A stretch of DNA of 64,000 nucleotides, taken from assembly GCA_963921195.1 (NCBI GenBank), contig OY992537.1, forward strand, positions 173,431,021 through 173,495,020, in the 5' to 3' direction. A program made the translations under genes and the position numbers. Below the pieces are notes generated by a model. That model was not told the origin of the DNA. It saw only the letters and a list, made by a program, of their open reading frames with translations, and made no database searches. Shown in pieces: positions 11,046 through 22,740 of the stretch; position 1 is the stretch's first letter, and each line of letters begins with the position of its first letter. Origin of the DNA: Pegoplata infirma (Eukaryota > Arthropoda > Insecta > Diptera > Anthomyiidae).

Positions 11046-12242
11046 GAAACTCTTGTTTATTTTTTTGTGTTCCGCAATGCAATTAAAGTTTTTTAAAAAA
11101 TTGATTTTGAAAATTTTTGTGGTGCTTATGAAGCAAAATGTTGCAAAAAAGCATGAACAAAAAATTTGTAATGGAAAACCAGTTTCAATTGTAAACTTTG
11201 AACGCACTTTCTGCACAATCAAATATTTTGAGTTATGAAACTATGCAATTAAATGATCGATATTTTGATCGGTTTTACTTTTTTTTTATTTTAACATTTT
11301 ATTATATGGTGCGTATTAGTAATGTCTGGTATAAATAATGAAAATAATTATACGCTCCGTTTACTTCTGTAATTGACTAGAGATTTATATAAAAATTCTT
11401 TGATATACGGTGCGTATTAGTAATGTGTAGTACGAATGATATAATTAATAATACGCTCCGTATACTTTAGTGATGGTTAGGGCAAACAAAAAACAATACT
11501 TAATTTAAACTCTTAAAAAATAGTAAAATTGGTCTTTTATTAGCTCTTTCAAAAAAACTATCTTGTTTCAAAAAAATATTTGCGGCTATTCCTGTTGTCA
11601 TAAACGCTTTTAAAATGCGATAAAGGTAATTTTTGGTATTCCTGAATACGTTGGAGATGATACAAATGAAAAATATATGTTTTTTTTCGTCATCGTCAAC
11701 ATTCGTCGGCATTCGACGTAATTCTCAATTTGTCTTCGACGCCAGATTTACAAAAAAATTTTTGACATCTTTTTTGTGTCGGTTTAATAGAAAATTGTGT
11801 TTTTTTATCTTAAGTGTTTTATTTTTATGTCATTTGCATTTGTTCCCGGACTCTGCCACACAGGGAAGAACTTTTGTTTATGGCGATTTTTTTTGTTTCG
11901 CAAGCAGTTTTTCTAAGATTTTCAAGATTTTTTCTAAAAAAAACAAGTTTTTTGGAAAACTGTGCAGTTTTTTTAAGTTTTTCTTTATTACACAGAAAAA
12001 AAAGTCGAGGTAATGTTATCTATGCTGGCTTAGGTGAATTATTTTTGTATGAAATTTAAAAGCCACGACTTATTACCTATGCCACCAGTATAATTTTACT
12101 TTACAATTTCAACAATTAACCATGTAAGATTTACAAAGGAAAATATGTAGATAAAATTTCGAAATGAGTTTTGTTTTGTTTTTTTTTCTGTCATTGAGAA
12201 TTTTCATTTTAGTAAAAATTTAATTAAATAAAATATGTACAT
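11046..12242. other. Unassigned AT-rich interval with a ~100-bp direct duplication
   Basis: No gene was recognised. A block with GGTGCGTATTAGTAATGT at 11308-11325 and its mate ATACGCTCCGT at about 11351 recurs about 100 bp downstream (11409-11461): a two-copy direct repeat whose unit is itself partly inverted. The region 11480-12240 is poly-T rich; the 126-aa and 81-aa plus frames at 11633-12059 are phenylalanine-rich readings of T-runs with no recognisable domain. Confidence 0.4.
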
Positions 12243-14990
12243 TAGGGTGGCAGCTATTTTGCAAAACTTCGAATTTGAAGGAGTGCACCCCTAATTTTTA
12301 TTACATTTGGTCTAAAAATGCTATGCTAAAAATTTCAGCCAAATCGGACAACGTTAACACGAGGCGCATCGAGGTCAAAGGTCAAATGTCAAAAAGTAGC
12401 CATATTTTGATGAAAAACATTAAATAAATGGTGTTGGTATTTGAAAATATTGTTAAAAAGTGGTACACGAGTTGTTTTTAGTATAAGAAGATAAATTAAA
12501 AATTTTTGGGTTTTCAAAAATTAACCCTTGTAAGTCTTTCGGGGTCAAAATGACCCAATTTTCACAAAATGACCCCTAAAACACGAAAATCAGCCCCAAT
12601 TTTCGAAATTTATTGAAATAAACCAATGTAAACCCATATTTATATTCTATTCTATCATAAATACTCAGATATGAAATACTGTCTTTCTAGGATGTCATTC
12701 ACCCGTTTCACGGTAAGGCCAAAAATATGCATTTTATTTGGCGTGGTTCTCAAAACTGATATTTTGGTTTTTTCAAAATTTTCTTAAACAAAATTAGGAA
12801 AAATGCTGAAAAAACCACAGAATCTTATAAAATATATGTTAGCATATAAAAAAAAAAAATTTTTGGGGGATATCCCTCGGATAGTTTGGCGGGGGTATCG
12901 ATTTAAACTCAGCGGATTTCGAGGAAAATGCCTTTTTAGCCCACAATTTATTCAATATGGAAAAAATTTGGTAAATATTTTAAAATTTGACAAAGTCAGG
13001 GCCATAAATTATTAAAAACTATGTTAGACATTAACTCTAAACGTTTTAGGAAAATAGAATAATATTAACCCTGTTTTTATTCGGGTCAAAGGTCAAATTT
13101 AGGTATATTTGGATTTTTTTTGGAAAAAGGCATTTAAATATGAAATGTTTATTGCGATTTTTTATAAAACTTGGTATAATTATTGTACGAGCTCTGAAAA
13201 ATAAGTATTTAATTTTTTTAAAATTAACCCATAAATGAACATGGGGTCAAAATGGCCCAGCACATTAAAATTTCTTTATATAGATTTTTACATTTTCTTT
13301 CGATTTTTATAAAACTTGTTAACATTATGTGCGAGGTCAGAAAACTAATTATTTGATTTTTTTTAATTAACCCATAAATGAACATGGGGTCAAAATGGCC
13401 AAGCACGTTAAAAATTCTTAATATAGTTTTTTTTTTTTCTATTTCTATTAAACTTGTTATTATTTTTATGCGACGTCTGAAAAAATAATTATTTGATTTT
13501 CTTAAATTAACCCATAAACGAACAAGGGGTCAAAATAACCCAGCACGTTAAAATTCTTAATATATATTTTTTTTTTATTTCAATAAAACTTGGTATAAAC
13601 ATTGTGCAAGGTCAGAAAACTAATAATTTGATTTTTTTAATTAACCCATAAATGAACATGATTTTTTTTTTCGATTTCGATAAAACTTGGTATAACCGTT
13701 GTTCGTGGTCAGATATTTTCTTTTAATTAACTCATAAATGAACAATGAAAATCAAATAATTATTTTTCAGATGTCGCATAAAAATAATAACAAGTTTTAT
13801 AGAAATAGAAAAAAAATATATTAAGAATTTTTAACGTGCTGGGCCATTTTGACCCCATGTTCATTTAAGGGTTAATTAAAAAAAATCAAATAATTAGTTT
13901 TCTGACCTCGCACATATTCATAACAAGTTTAAAAATCGAAAGAAAATATGAAAATCTATATAAAGAAATTTTAATGTGCTGGGCCATTTTGACCCCATGT
14001 TCATTTATGGGTTAATTTAAAAAAAAATTAAATAATTATTTTTCTGAGCTCGTACAATAATTATACCAAGTATTATAAAAAATCGCAATAAACATTTCAT
14101 ATTTAGATGCCTTTTTCAAAAAAAATCCAAATATCCCTAAATTTGACCTTTGACCCGAATTAAAACCGGGTTAATATTATTCTATTTTCCTAAAACGTTT
14201 AAAGTTCATGTCTAACATAGTTTGTAATAATTTATGACCCGGACTTTGTCAAATTTTAAAATATTTACCAAATTTTTTCCATATTGAATAAATTGTGGGC
14301 TAAAAAGGCATTTTCCTCGAAATCCGCTGAGTTTAAATCGATGCCACCGCCAAACTATCCGAGGGATATCCCCCAAAATTTTTTTATATGTTAACATATA
14401 TTTTATAAGATTCTGTGTTTTTTTTAACATTTTTCGTAATTTTGTTTAAGAAAATTTTGAAAAAACCAAAATATCAGTTTTGAGAACCACGCCAAATAAA
14501 ATGCATATTTTTGGCCTTACCGTGAAACAGGTGAATGACATCCTAGAAAGACAGTATTTCATATCTGAGTATTTATGATAGAATAGAATATAAATATGGG
14601 TTTACATTGGTTTATTTCAATAAATTTAGAAAATTGAAGCTGATTTTCGTGTTTCAGAGGTCATTTTGTGAAAATTGGGTCATTTTGACCCCGAAAGACT
14701 TACAAGGGTTAATATTTAAAAACCCAAACATTTTTAATTTATCTTCTTATACTAAAAACAACTCGTGTACCACTTTTTAACAATATATTCAAAAAACAAC
14801 ACCATTTATTTAATGTTTTTCATCAAAATATGGCAATTTTTTTACCTTTGACCTTTGACCTCGATGCGCCTCGTGTTAACGTTGTCCGATTTGGCTGAAA
14901 TTTTTAGCATAGCATTTTTAGACCAAATGTAATAAAAATTAGGGGTGCACTCCTTCAAATTCGAAGTTTTGCAAAATAGCTGCCACCCTA
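12243..14990. mobile_element. 2.75-kb palindromic element (TAGGGTGGCAGCTATTTTG)
   Basis: The two arms (12243 to ~13740 and ~13750 to 14990) are inverted copies over more than 1.2 kb each, starting TAGGGTGGCAGCTATTTTGC. Flanking 8-mers ATGTACAT and ATGGTTAT agree at five positions, so a hAT-type duplication is only suggested; the right flank belongs to a CCCGAG element while the left flank does not. Inner parts of the arms carry direct repeats spaced about 83-145 bp, each with AACCCATAAATGAACATGG and usually GGTCAAAATGGCC. The end motif and palindromic build resemble 50510-51740 and 60939-62121. The 70- and 72-aa frames at 12803 and 14212 are the same arm sequence. Confidence 0.8.
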
Positions 14991-15240
14991 ATGGTTATGC
15001 ATGAACTTTGATATCGACATATAAGTTTATATATATGTAGCATTGTATTTCCCGAGTAAAAAAAAGTTATATGACGCAATATTTAATTATATATGAACAG
15101 ATATGCTTTTATGTAAATCCATATTAATTTTGATCCTAAAATTGGCGGATCGAATATTATACGATTGTATCAAATTCTATTATTTTTGACAAAATAAAAT
15201 CAAATTTGATTAAGTTTGATCCCAAAAATGGGTCTATCTA

Positions 15241-15990
15241 CCCGAGTAAAAAAGATTATATATATTCATATAAAATTATATAAAGCCATCATATATAATT
15301 ATATATAGTTTAATGCGAAAAATGAGTCGATAAAACGATATAAAAACTTATCAAATTTGATCAAATCTGATCAAATTTGATATAATTTTAATATAATTTT
15401 ATATAGTTATATGCGAAAATTGGACCCTTTTTTGTATAAAATTGATGCAATTATATATAATTAAATATATTTATATATAAGAAAAAAATGTTATCCCCCA
15501 AAACGCAAAAAATTGACAAAAAAAAATTGTTTCCAGGACTTAAAAATTTTCAAAAATATTTTTAGGACTTTGAAAATTTTCAAAAAAAAAAAACATCTGG
15601 ACTTAGAAAAATTTTCAAAAGTTATATTAAATTATATGTAAAGGACTTAGATTTTTTTTTTTTAATTTTACTCATATAAGATAACATATAATTTAAAAAC
15701 AGTTGCATAAAGTTTTATATAAAATTTCTTCAAATATTTTGTTTTATCAAATTATATAAAAAAGAAGACAGAATTTTAAAGTTCATATGTAATTATATAA
15801 ACGAACTTTAAATCATATGTTATTATATAAAAGTCAATATTTTCTGTTATATAATTTTATATAAGAAACAAATTAGAAGTGCAAATATATAAAATCACAT
15901 ATGATGCAACAAAAAATACATATAGTTTTACAAAATAATATATGTATATATAAAACTTTATATAATTATATATGATCTTTTTTACTCGGG
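15241..15990. mobile_element. 750-bp CCCGAGTAAAAAAG element, TA duplication
   Basis: Ends are CCCGAGTAAAAAAGATTATA and the inverted CTTTTTTACTCGGG, with TA on both sides (15239-15240 and 15991-15992). Paralogous uninterrupted sequence GGGTCTATCTAATTG occurs as the complement near 36155-36170, confirming insertion at one TA. The body is ATATAATTATATA-rich. Bases 27776-28525 are a near-identical copy of the same length, which suggests relatively recent activity. A TA duplication is typical of Tc1/mariner elements, but no transposase is present. Confidence 0.85.
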
Positions 15991-16591
15991 TAATTGTATT
16001 ACATTATATCTTATCTGTTAAAATTAGATAAATTTTTATATAATTAGATGTAATCTGGTAAAATTTTTTGGAATTTTAAACGTGAAATTACAGATTATTT
16101 TATCAGATTGGATACATTATCAATTAGAAGAGTTTTTATTGCATTCTTCGGATTTTTTTTTTTATTAAAAATTTGTCAATTTTGTTCTTTAAAATCATTT
16201 TTACGGGACTTAAAAGTTCCAAAAAATTTTTGTGTCTTAGAAAATTTAGCATTTTTTCGGAACTTAAAAATTTTTCAAAAACATAAAATTTCTCCTTAAA
16301 ACATTTTCAATGAATTTTTTACTCAAAAAAAATTGCCAAAAAAATTTTGTGTCCGGGACTTTGCAAAATTTTCATAAAATTTTTTAAGACTTGAAAATTT
16401 TTTAATTGTCCGGGACTTTTGAAAAATTTTTTCGGGATATAATTATAAATAAAATCATATATCTTTTTATCTGCCATATCCAAAAATTCCCGACCTTATA
16501 TGTCATATCTAATTTCATATAGATCGGTATATAAATAGATATGAATATGTATGTTATCATATTAAAAAATAACGAAAAATACAATGCTATA

Positions 16592-17374
16592 CCCGAGTAA
16601 AAAAGATTATATATAATTTTACTTATTTTTATATAAACATATATTATTTCATAAATTTATACGTAAATTGTTTTGCTATCATATAAGATTATATATATTT
16701 ACACTTCGTATTTTTTTTTATATACAATTATATAAAAGAAAATGTTAAGTTATACATAATAACATATGATTAGAGTTAGTTTATATAATTACATATGAAA
16801 TATAAAATTCTGTCTGTTTTTTATATAATTTAATATAACAAAATATTTGAAGACATTTTATATAAAACTTTATGCAACTTTTTCTGAATCATATGTAATC
16901 TTATATGAGTAAAATTAAAAAAAAAATCTAAGTCCTTTATATTTAATTTGATATAACTTTTGAAAATTTTTTTAAGTCCAGAAGAATTTTTTTTTTTTTT
17001 TTTGAAGTTCCAAAACTAAACCTTAAACTTTTTTTTTTAAATTTTATATGTTATTATATATAATGCAAAATTTATAAAAAAAAAAAAAACTAAGTTCTTT
17101 ATATACAATTTAATATAATTTTTTTTATTAAAAAAAATTTTTTTTGGAATTTTTTTTTTATTTAATTATATATAATTGCATAAATTTTTCTAAAAAAGGG
17201 GCCAATTTTCGCATCAAATCATATAAAATTATATTAAAATCACATCAAATTATATCAAATTTAATGCAACTTTATATGGTTTTATCGACTCATTTTTCGC
17301 ATCAAATTCTATGTGAATATATATGATGTCTTTATATAATTAAATATAAACATATATAATCTTTTTTACTCGGG
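16592..17374. mobile_element. CCCGAG-end element between opposed arms
   Basis: It begins CCCGAGTAAAAAAGATTATA and ends in the inverse motif at 17361-17374. It is very AT-rich and its interior is largely related to 15241-15990 in reverse. TA precedes it, but its right flank starts TTTTTC and its two flanks are opposed copies of the host element, so it sits at the hinge of a foldback and is not a simple insertion. Confidence 0.7.
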
Positions 17375-17771
17375 TTTTTCTTATTTTTTAATATGATAAC
17401 ATACTTATTCATATCTATTTACATACCGATCTATATGAAATTAGATATGACATATAAGGTCGGGAATTTTTAGATATGGCAGATAAAAAGATATATGATT
17501 TTATTTATAATTATATCCCGAAAAAATTTTTAAACATTTTCTAAGTTCCGGACAATTAAATAAAAATTAAAAAATTTTCAAGTCCTAAAAAATTTTATGA
17601 ATATTTTCCAAAGTCCCAAAGTAATAAAGTCATTTGGAGTAAAAAATCATTGAAAATGTTTTTAGGAGAAATTTTATTTTTTTGAAAAATTTTTAAGTTC
17701 CGAAAAAATATTTTTAAATTTTTTAAGACACAAACATTTTTTGGAATTTTTAAATCCCTTAAAAATGATTT

Positions 17772-18102
17772 CCCGAGTAAAAAAATTAATCTGGTGCTTC
17801 ATGTAATCATATCTAAATTAATCTGGTACCAGCTCTTAATCGATCTAATCTGATCTCAAAATTGGCTGTATCAGAAATCATCTAAAATTATCTAATAATA
17901 TCTGAAGAAACTATAAGCTTTTTTATAGTTTAAGTTAGATGTTTAATAAAAAATCTTTTTCTAAAAACGTGAAAACTTTTTTGAAGTTAAAATCTTTACT
18001 CTTAGGAGGTTTAAAGATAAGTGAAGTTTATTCAGTATGTATTAAAAAGGTTGACAATTCATTTCATGTGTTATGTATACATTATACTAACAACTTTACT
18101 AA
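17772..18102. mobile_element. CCCGAG-end element fragment, one end only
   Basis: It starts CCCGAGTAAAAAAATTAATC directly where the preceding arm breaks off. The body has ATCTAATCTGATCTC-like words and no visible second end before the 600-bp element at 18103. Partly matching inverted sequence at about 18950-19000 might be the other side of the same element. The 67-aa frame at 17939-18142 crosses into the next element and is not a gene. Confidence 0.45.
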
Positions 18103-18702
18103 CAAGGGAAGTCTCCCTGGTGTCACCCTCCGATCTTCATGAAATTTGGATATGTTGTTAAGAACGAAAATTAATTCGACACGTATTTTTTTATAGCGGC
18201 CCAAACTCATTTTTTAGGGGGGTCGATTTGTATGGGGGGAAATTGACCTTTTTCAGTTTTTTTCGATTTACGCCTATTTAAACAAAATTAATATAGGCAT
18301 GTGTGGTATCAGATTAAAGGTATTAAAAATACCTATCTCGTGGTGCTAATAACGGGCCAAAGAAGTTAATATTTTTCGACTTATTAACAAAAATGTCCTA
18401 AAATTTTGGTATTTTGCTCAATATGACGAAAAGTTGTGCATGTTTTGACATGTTCTTAGCACACGTAGATAGGTTTTCCAAAGACCTTTCATTTGGTGTG
18501 TAACATGACTAGGTTTCTTTGCATAGTATAGGAGATAAACGAAAAAAAATTAAAAATGGCCTTGTCTTCCCCCCTCCTTTTTACCACCTAAATATGAATT
18601 TGGGCCGCTAAAAAAAAATACGTGTCCCTTTATTTTTTCTGCTCTACAAAATAAAACTAATTCCATAAAGATCCGCGGGTGACACTAGGGAGACTTCCCT
18701 TG
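18103..18702. mobile_element. 600-bp TIR element, TAA duplication, copy 1
   Basis: Ends CAAGGGAAGTCTCCCTGGTG and the inverse at 18683-18702 are flanked by TAA on both sides (18100-18102, 18703-18705). A 3-bp TAA target fits PIF/Harbinger, but the end sequence is not one I recognise. The interior has CCGATCTTCATGAAATTTGG near the left end, CCCAAACTCATTTTTTAGGG and CCTATCTCGTGGTGCTAATA. A second copy of nearly equal length lies at 21646-22243. Confidence 0.8.
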
Positions 18703-20542
18703 TAAGTCTAAAATTAATAAAGATGGCTGAATACCGCGAAATTCATAATATCATAGTTGATTTTAATAATTCAATTCAATAAACTATAAGTAGTAGTTAA
18801 AAAATAATTAAGTAGTAGTTGATAGTAGTGAAAATCGGTACAGAGTTAAGTACACATTACTTGAAAAGTGTAGTACAAACTACTACTGGAAAAATACACT
18901 TAACGAAAAATATATCAGCTTGGTTGCCATAACTAAAGTCTCAACAATATCAATTATGATATTATTAGATTTAATTAGATCCGAATTTTGGTCTTATCCT
19001 GTTTTGTAAGAACTTATCAAATTATATTAAACTTCATCTAAATTGATAAATATTTCATATTAATTTGTATAAAAAAATTTGACTAGAATTGTTTAAAATA
19101 AAAATAAAACAAATATTTTTTTTTTATGTAGTCATTAAATTCATTAGGTTTTATTTCATTTGGGTAATATTAAAATTAAAATTTACTTTAATAATACAAA
19201 GTGTTAAATTCTGCTATGCCGAATCTATTATACCCTCCAAAATGTAAAAAAAAATTAGAAAAATAATAAATTTTGTTAGGGGGTCGGCGGCGGACTTTAG
19301 GAGAAACTTTCGCCTTGCAATAAACTATAGCATTTATTTATTATGGTTTTTGCCATTAAGCAATACATTTGTATCATTAGTTTAACTATTTTTTATACCC
19401 CAGTCCCAAAAGTACTAAAAACAGGTAAAAATAGCTTTTCAAAGATCTAGATTGGTTTAGTTCTATAAGGGGGGGGGGTGGAGTCTATTTTCCCATTGTC
19501 CGATTTTGCCCATTTCCGAACTTAACCATCCTATGACCATAAGAAATATTTGTGCCAAACTTCAGAAGCCTACCACTTTTAGTTGGGACTGCATCGTGCT
19601 TTCCACAGACGTTTAGAGAATACTTATTTTCGGTAAGATTTGTCTGTTTAATTTTGATTCGCTTGTCAAGTCATTTTCTGAACAATTTCCAAAGATGAGG
19701 ATAGCCATCCGTATGTCAATTTATAAAAGTTTATTTTTTCTGGCTGTGTTAAAGCTGTGAAAACAAGACTTTTATTCAGAAATTTTTTAAAGGTCGTCTT
19801 ACAAGTCTGCTAGCCTAAACTACCCTTTAGTAGAATTTGACTGCGGCTATTTTCTAAGAATATATTAACCCTCCATCTCTCATTTTAATTATTTAGCATT
19901 TTACGCGTATACCACACAAACTTTCTGCCTACAACAACCCCTAGTGAAATTTGATAAAGAAAGTATTTGAAGAACATTTTAACACTTTATACAAACGGTT
20001 TAAATAAAAAACTTCTATGTAATTAAAATGAGAGATGGTTAACATGTGGTAATAAAATAACAGCCATCAAATCGTACTAAGAAAGTCAAAACAAGATATT
20101 TGTCTTTTCACTGTTTTTCTTGGTTCCCTAATAATTATGTTGGCGATCAAATAGTATGCTAGTTTTAAAACTTTAAAAAGCGCTTATAACTTACAGAAGT
20201 TTAAACAAATATTCACAAACACTACTCCCTCTTTCCTTATTCCCATAGCATATTTTCCTGATCAATACAATGCACAGCATCAGTAGAGGGCATCCCCTGA
20301 GGATTGATTTAAGTAATAAAAAAGAACCATATTCAGCAGATTTTCCCATTATCCACTTTTATTCTTTTGCAAAGCTATTGATCATTCCAGTTATTCAGCG
20401 CAACAAAAAACCAGTAACACAATAATTTACACTGTAAAGATAAATATAATTGAGTGACTGTATATAAAATTTGTGTTTACAACTTACCATTATTTTAACC
20501 ATGGATTTTTCATGGCCAGGAACGATTTTATACCCACCAAAT
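18703..20542. other. No gene; mini-me-like 3' end and an old duplicated segment
   Basis: Around 19205-19250 the sequence TGCCGAATCTATTATACCCT is the reverse 3' end of a mini-me-like element. At about 19630-19830 lies a segment paralogous to 23590-23693 plus 25551-25650; its stretch GCCATCCGTATGTCAATT is the empty target of the satellite-bearing element 23696-25548. Bases 19860-20530 hold no recognised feature apart from TTTTATACCCACC at 20525-20537, which resembles the start of another mini-me-like copy. Short AGTAGTAGTT repeats occur at 18785-18895. Confidence 0.5.
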
Positions 20543-20896
20543 GAGCATAGCAATGTTGGCAATCGATACCTTTTCAATACCGTTATCCGTTTCAAAACCC
20601 TTTAAATTGAATACCGGTACCAATACCAATACCGAAACTTAGTTTTGGTATCGGATACCGGTATCCAAAAACCTTTTCCTTCGATACCGGTACGTACCGG
20701 TATTGAAACTGTATTAAAACGGTTTTTCCTTACAAAAAAAATAATAGAAAATTTGTAATTTTTTTGGTTTTTGTAAATGAAAAATCGTACTCCAAATGCC
20801 TCCCCGAAGTCTCATAAAAATCAAAAAAATCTTTGGGCAACCACATCGTGGATTAAGTAAAAATTTCCAAAAAAAAAAATCATACTTCAACCGCTA

Positions 20897-21125
20897 CACC
20901 CAAAAAAAAACGTGGGTATTCAATACTAAAAATTTAACTAATTTTAGTCCAAAAGGACCTAGTGCAGAAATTGGTAACCAATACTAAAATTTTTAACTAA
21001 TATTAGTCAAATCCAGTAAAAATTACTAATGTTAGTACTTTAAAGATACTAAAATTAGTAACGAATTAGTAGATTTTGGTACAATATCACTTACTAAACC
21101 TTTTACTGTAGAATTATTTTGAGTG
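20897..21125. mobile_element. 229-bp MITE (CACCCAAAAAAAAACGTGGG), TA duplication
   Basis: It is flanked by TA (20895-20896, 21126-21127). Ends are CACCCAAAAAAA and TTATTTTGAGTG; the interior has TTAACTAATTTTAGTCCAAA and TTAGTAACGAATTAG. A second copy of 227 bp at 56518-56744 matches through most of its length, which fixes the boundaries independently. Confidence 0.85.
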
Positions 21126-21419
21126 TATGCGGGAGCAGAAGAAAATTATTGATTTTCACGAAATTTTTTTGAAATCATTTAGACTCTCAATAGAAACTTT
21201 CCGCAACCCTAAGTATAGTTAAGTTTTTTTGGGATTTTTATTCAATCCGCGATGTGGGTGCCCAAGGATTTTTTTTGATATTTGTAGGACTTCGTGGTTT
21301 AAAAATTATTACAAAACCGTGAATTTCGAATTGGTTTCACCTTAAGTCCACATGTTGAAAAACCCGCTAAACCAGCTTTTAAAACATGGATGAGTCATAG
21401 AAAATTATTTAACAAAGTA

Positions 21420-22275
21420 TTTTTGTCGCTCAAAAATATTTTTACAATTAAGCAAAAAAAAACTTACACTCGAAAAAAATTTTAAAGTCAAAAAAAAAAT
21501 GTTTGTAATTTTTTTTTCAAAAATTACTAAAAAAAGTTTTTTACTCAAAATAAAATATTTCTAATCAAAATTGTTATTTTTTTTTAAGATAGCAAGCTAA
21601 CTATCACTTTAAAAGGGCACCGTGGATATTCATGGATTCGGCTAACAAGGAGAGTCTCCCTGGTGTCACCCTCCGATCTTCATGAGATTTGGATATGTTG
21701 TTCAGAACGAAAATTAATTCGACACTTTTTTTTTTAGCGGCCCAAACTAATTTTTAGGAGGTTCGATTTGCATGGAGGGAAATTGACCTTTTTCCGTTTT
21801 TTACGATTTACGTCTATTTGCTCGAAACTAATATAGGCGCATTTGGTATTAGATTGAAGGTAATTAAAATACCTATCTTGTGATGCTAATAACGTGTAAA
21901 AAAAGTAAATATTTTTTCACTTATTAACAAAAATGTCCAACAATTTTGTCATTTTACTCAATATGACGAAAAGTTGTGCATGTTTGGACCGTTCTTTGCA
22001 CATGGAGATAGGTTTTCCAAAGACGTTTCATTTGGCATGCAACATGACTAGGTTTATTTGTATAATATACATATGAGATAAACGCAAAAAAACTGAAAAA
22101 TTACCGTTTCTTCCCCCTCATTTTCACCCCCTAAATATAAATTTGGGCCACTAAAAAAATACGTGTCCCTTTATTTTTTATACTCTACAAAATAAAACCA
22201 ATTCCATAAATATCGGCGGGTGACACCAGGGAGACCTTCCTTGGAAGTTGAATTTAACTCTTCTACTTTTTTACA
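21420..22275 (+). mobile_element. Mini-me-like 3' end, split by another element
   Basis: The poly-A/T tract with AAAATATTTCTAATCAAAATTG and AAAAGGGCACCGTGG..ATTCATGGATTCGGC parallels the 3' part of the minus-strand element at 8943-9350. After the 598-bp insertion the end continues GTTGAATTTAACTCTTCTAC, the usual mini-me-type finish. The 5' part is missing. Confidence 0.6.
21646..22243. mobile_element. 600-bp TIR element, copy 2
   Basis: Diverged copy of 18103-18702, 598 bp long, with ends CAAGGAGAGTCTCCCTGGTG and CCAGGGAGACCTTCCTTG. The flanks are TAA and GAA, consistent with one mutated TAA duplication. It interrupts the 3' end of a mini-me-like element. Confidence 0.8.
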
Positions 22276-22740
22276 TATTTTTTTTACTTTCTGCAACAAA
22301 TGAAACCTTTTTATGTCAGAATAACTTCAAAGTCCTGCACTTTGATCAAGGGGATAAGAAAATTACAGTTTTCTCGGTCCGCCCCCTTTTGTAGGTGTGG
22401 TCCGGCAACGTCCCCGCCGATCCCCTAAGAAAACGCAATTTAAATTTTTTTTTCACATTTTAAAGCGCATTTTAGCAAAAATGCTAAAAATAAATACGTA
22501 AATACGTGTTTTAGTATTAAAATTGAAAAAAAAAATTAAGTTTTTATGCGTTTTTTATATTTTTAACATTTTTTTCGATAATACCGGTACGTACCGGTAT
22601 CGACGTTTCGGTATCGGTAATACCGTAACCGATTCAACTCAAATACCGTAACCGATACCGATAACGAAATAAATAAAAAAACGATACCAATACCGATATC
22701 GATACCGTTATTCGTTTCGATTGCCAACTTTGGAGCATAG

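Larger units (their letters stand above)
15051..17771. mobile_element. Broken, opposed copies of a CCCGAG-end element
   Basis: From 15051 (CCCGAGTAAAAAAAAGTTAT) to 16591 the sequence is a reverse copy of the element seen complete at 29822-32160. From 17375 to about 17770 part of the same element runs in the opposite direction. The pieces therefore form a foldback with another CCCGAG element (16592-17374) as spacer. A forward scrap of the family (about 14991-15050) precedes it. A 750-bp insertion (15241-15990) splits the left arm. The uninterrupted stretch at 16515-16545 is the empty target of the 13.6-kb Tc1 element. There is no coding capacity. Confidence 0.75.
20551..22732. mobile_element. 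2.2-kb hAT-like element with nested insertions
   Basis: Terminal repeats CAATGTTGGCAATCGATACC (left) and the inverse ending CAACTTTG (right) are flanked by an exact 8-bp duplication GAGCATAG (20543-20550, 22733-22740). The ends fit the hAT YARNG pattern. Subterminal regions on both sides are full of ATACCGGTA/TACCGGTAT and CGATACCG words. Inside are a 229-bp MITE, the 3' end of a mini-me-like element and a 598-bp TAA-type element, so at least three later insertions are stacked here. No transposase remains. Confidence 0.9.

Noticed and set aside
11633..12059. 126-aa membrane-like protein
   Set aside because: Its hydrophobicity comes from T-runs read as phenylalanine and leucine; no start context and no relatives recognised.
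18103..18702. Confident assignment of the 600-bp elements to PIF/Harbinger
   Set aside because: A TAA duplication is seen in one copy and a mutated one in the other, but the terminal sequence is atypical; kept as an unclassified TIR element.
20395..20595. 66-aa minus-strand gene
   Set aside because: The frame runs from unassigned sequence into the terminal repeat of the hAT-like element at 20551, and no motif is present.
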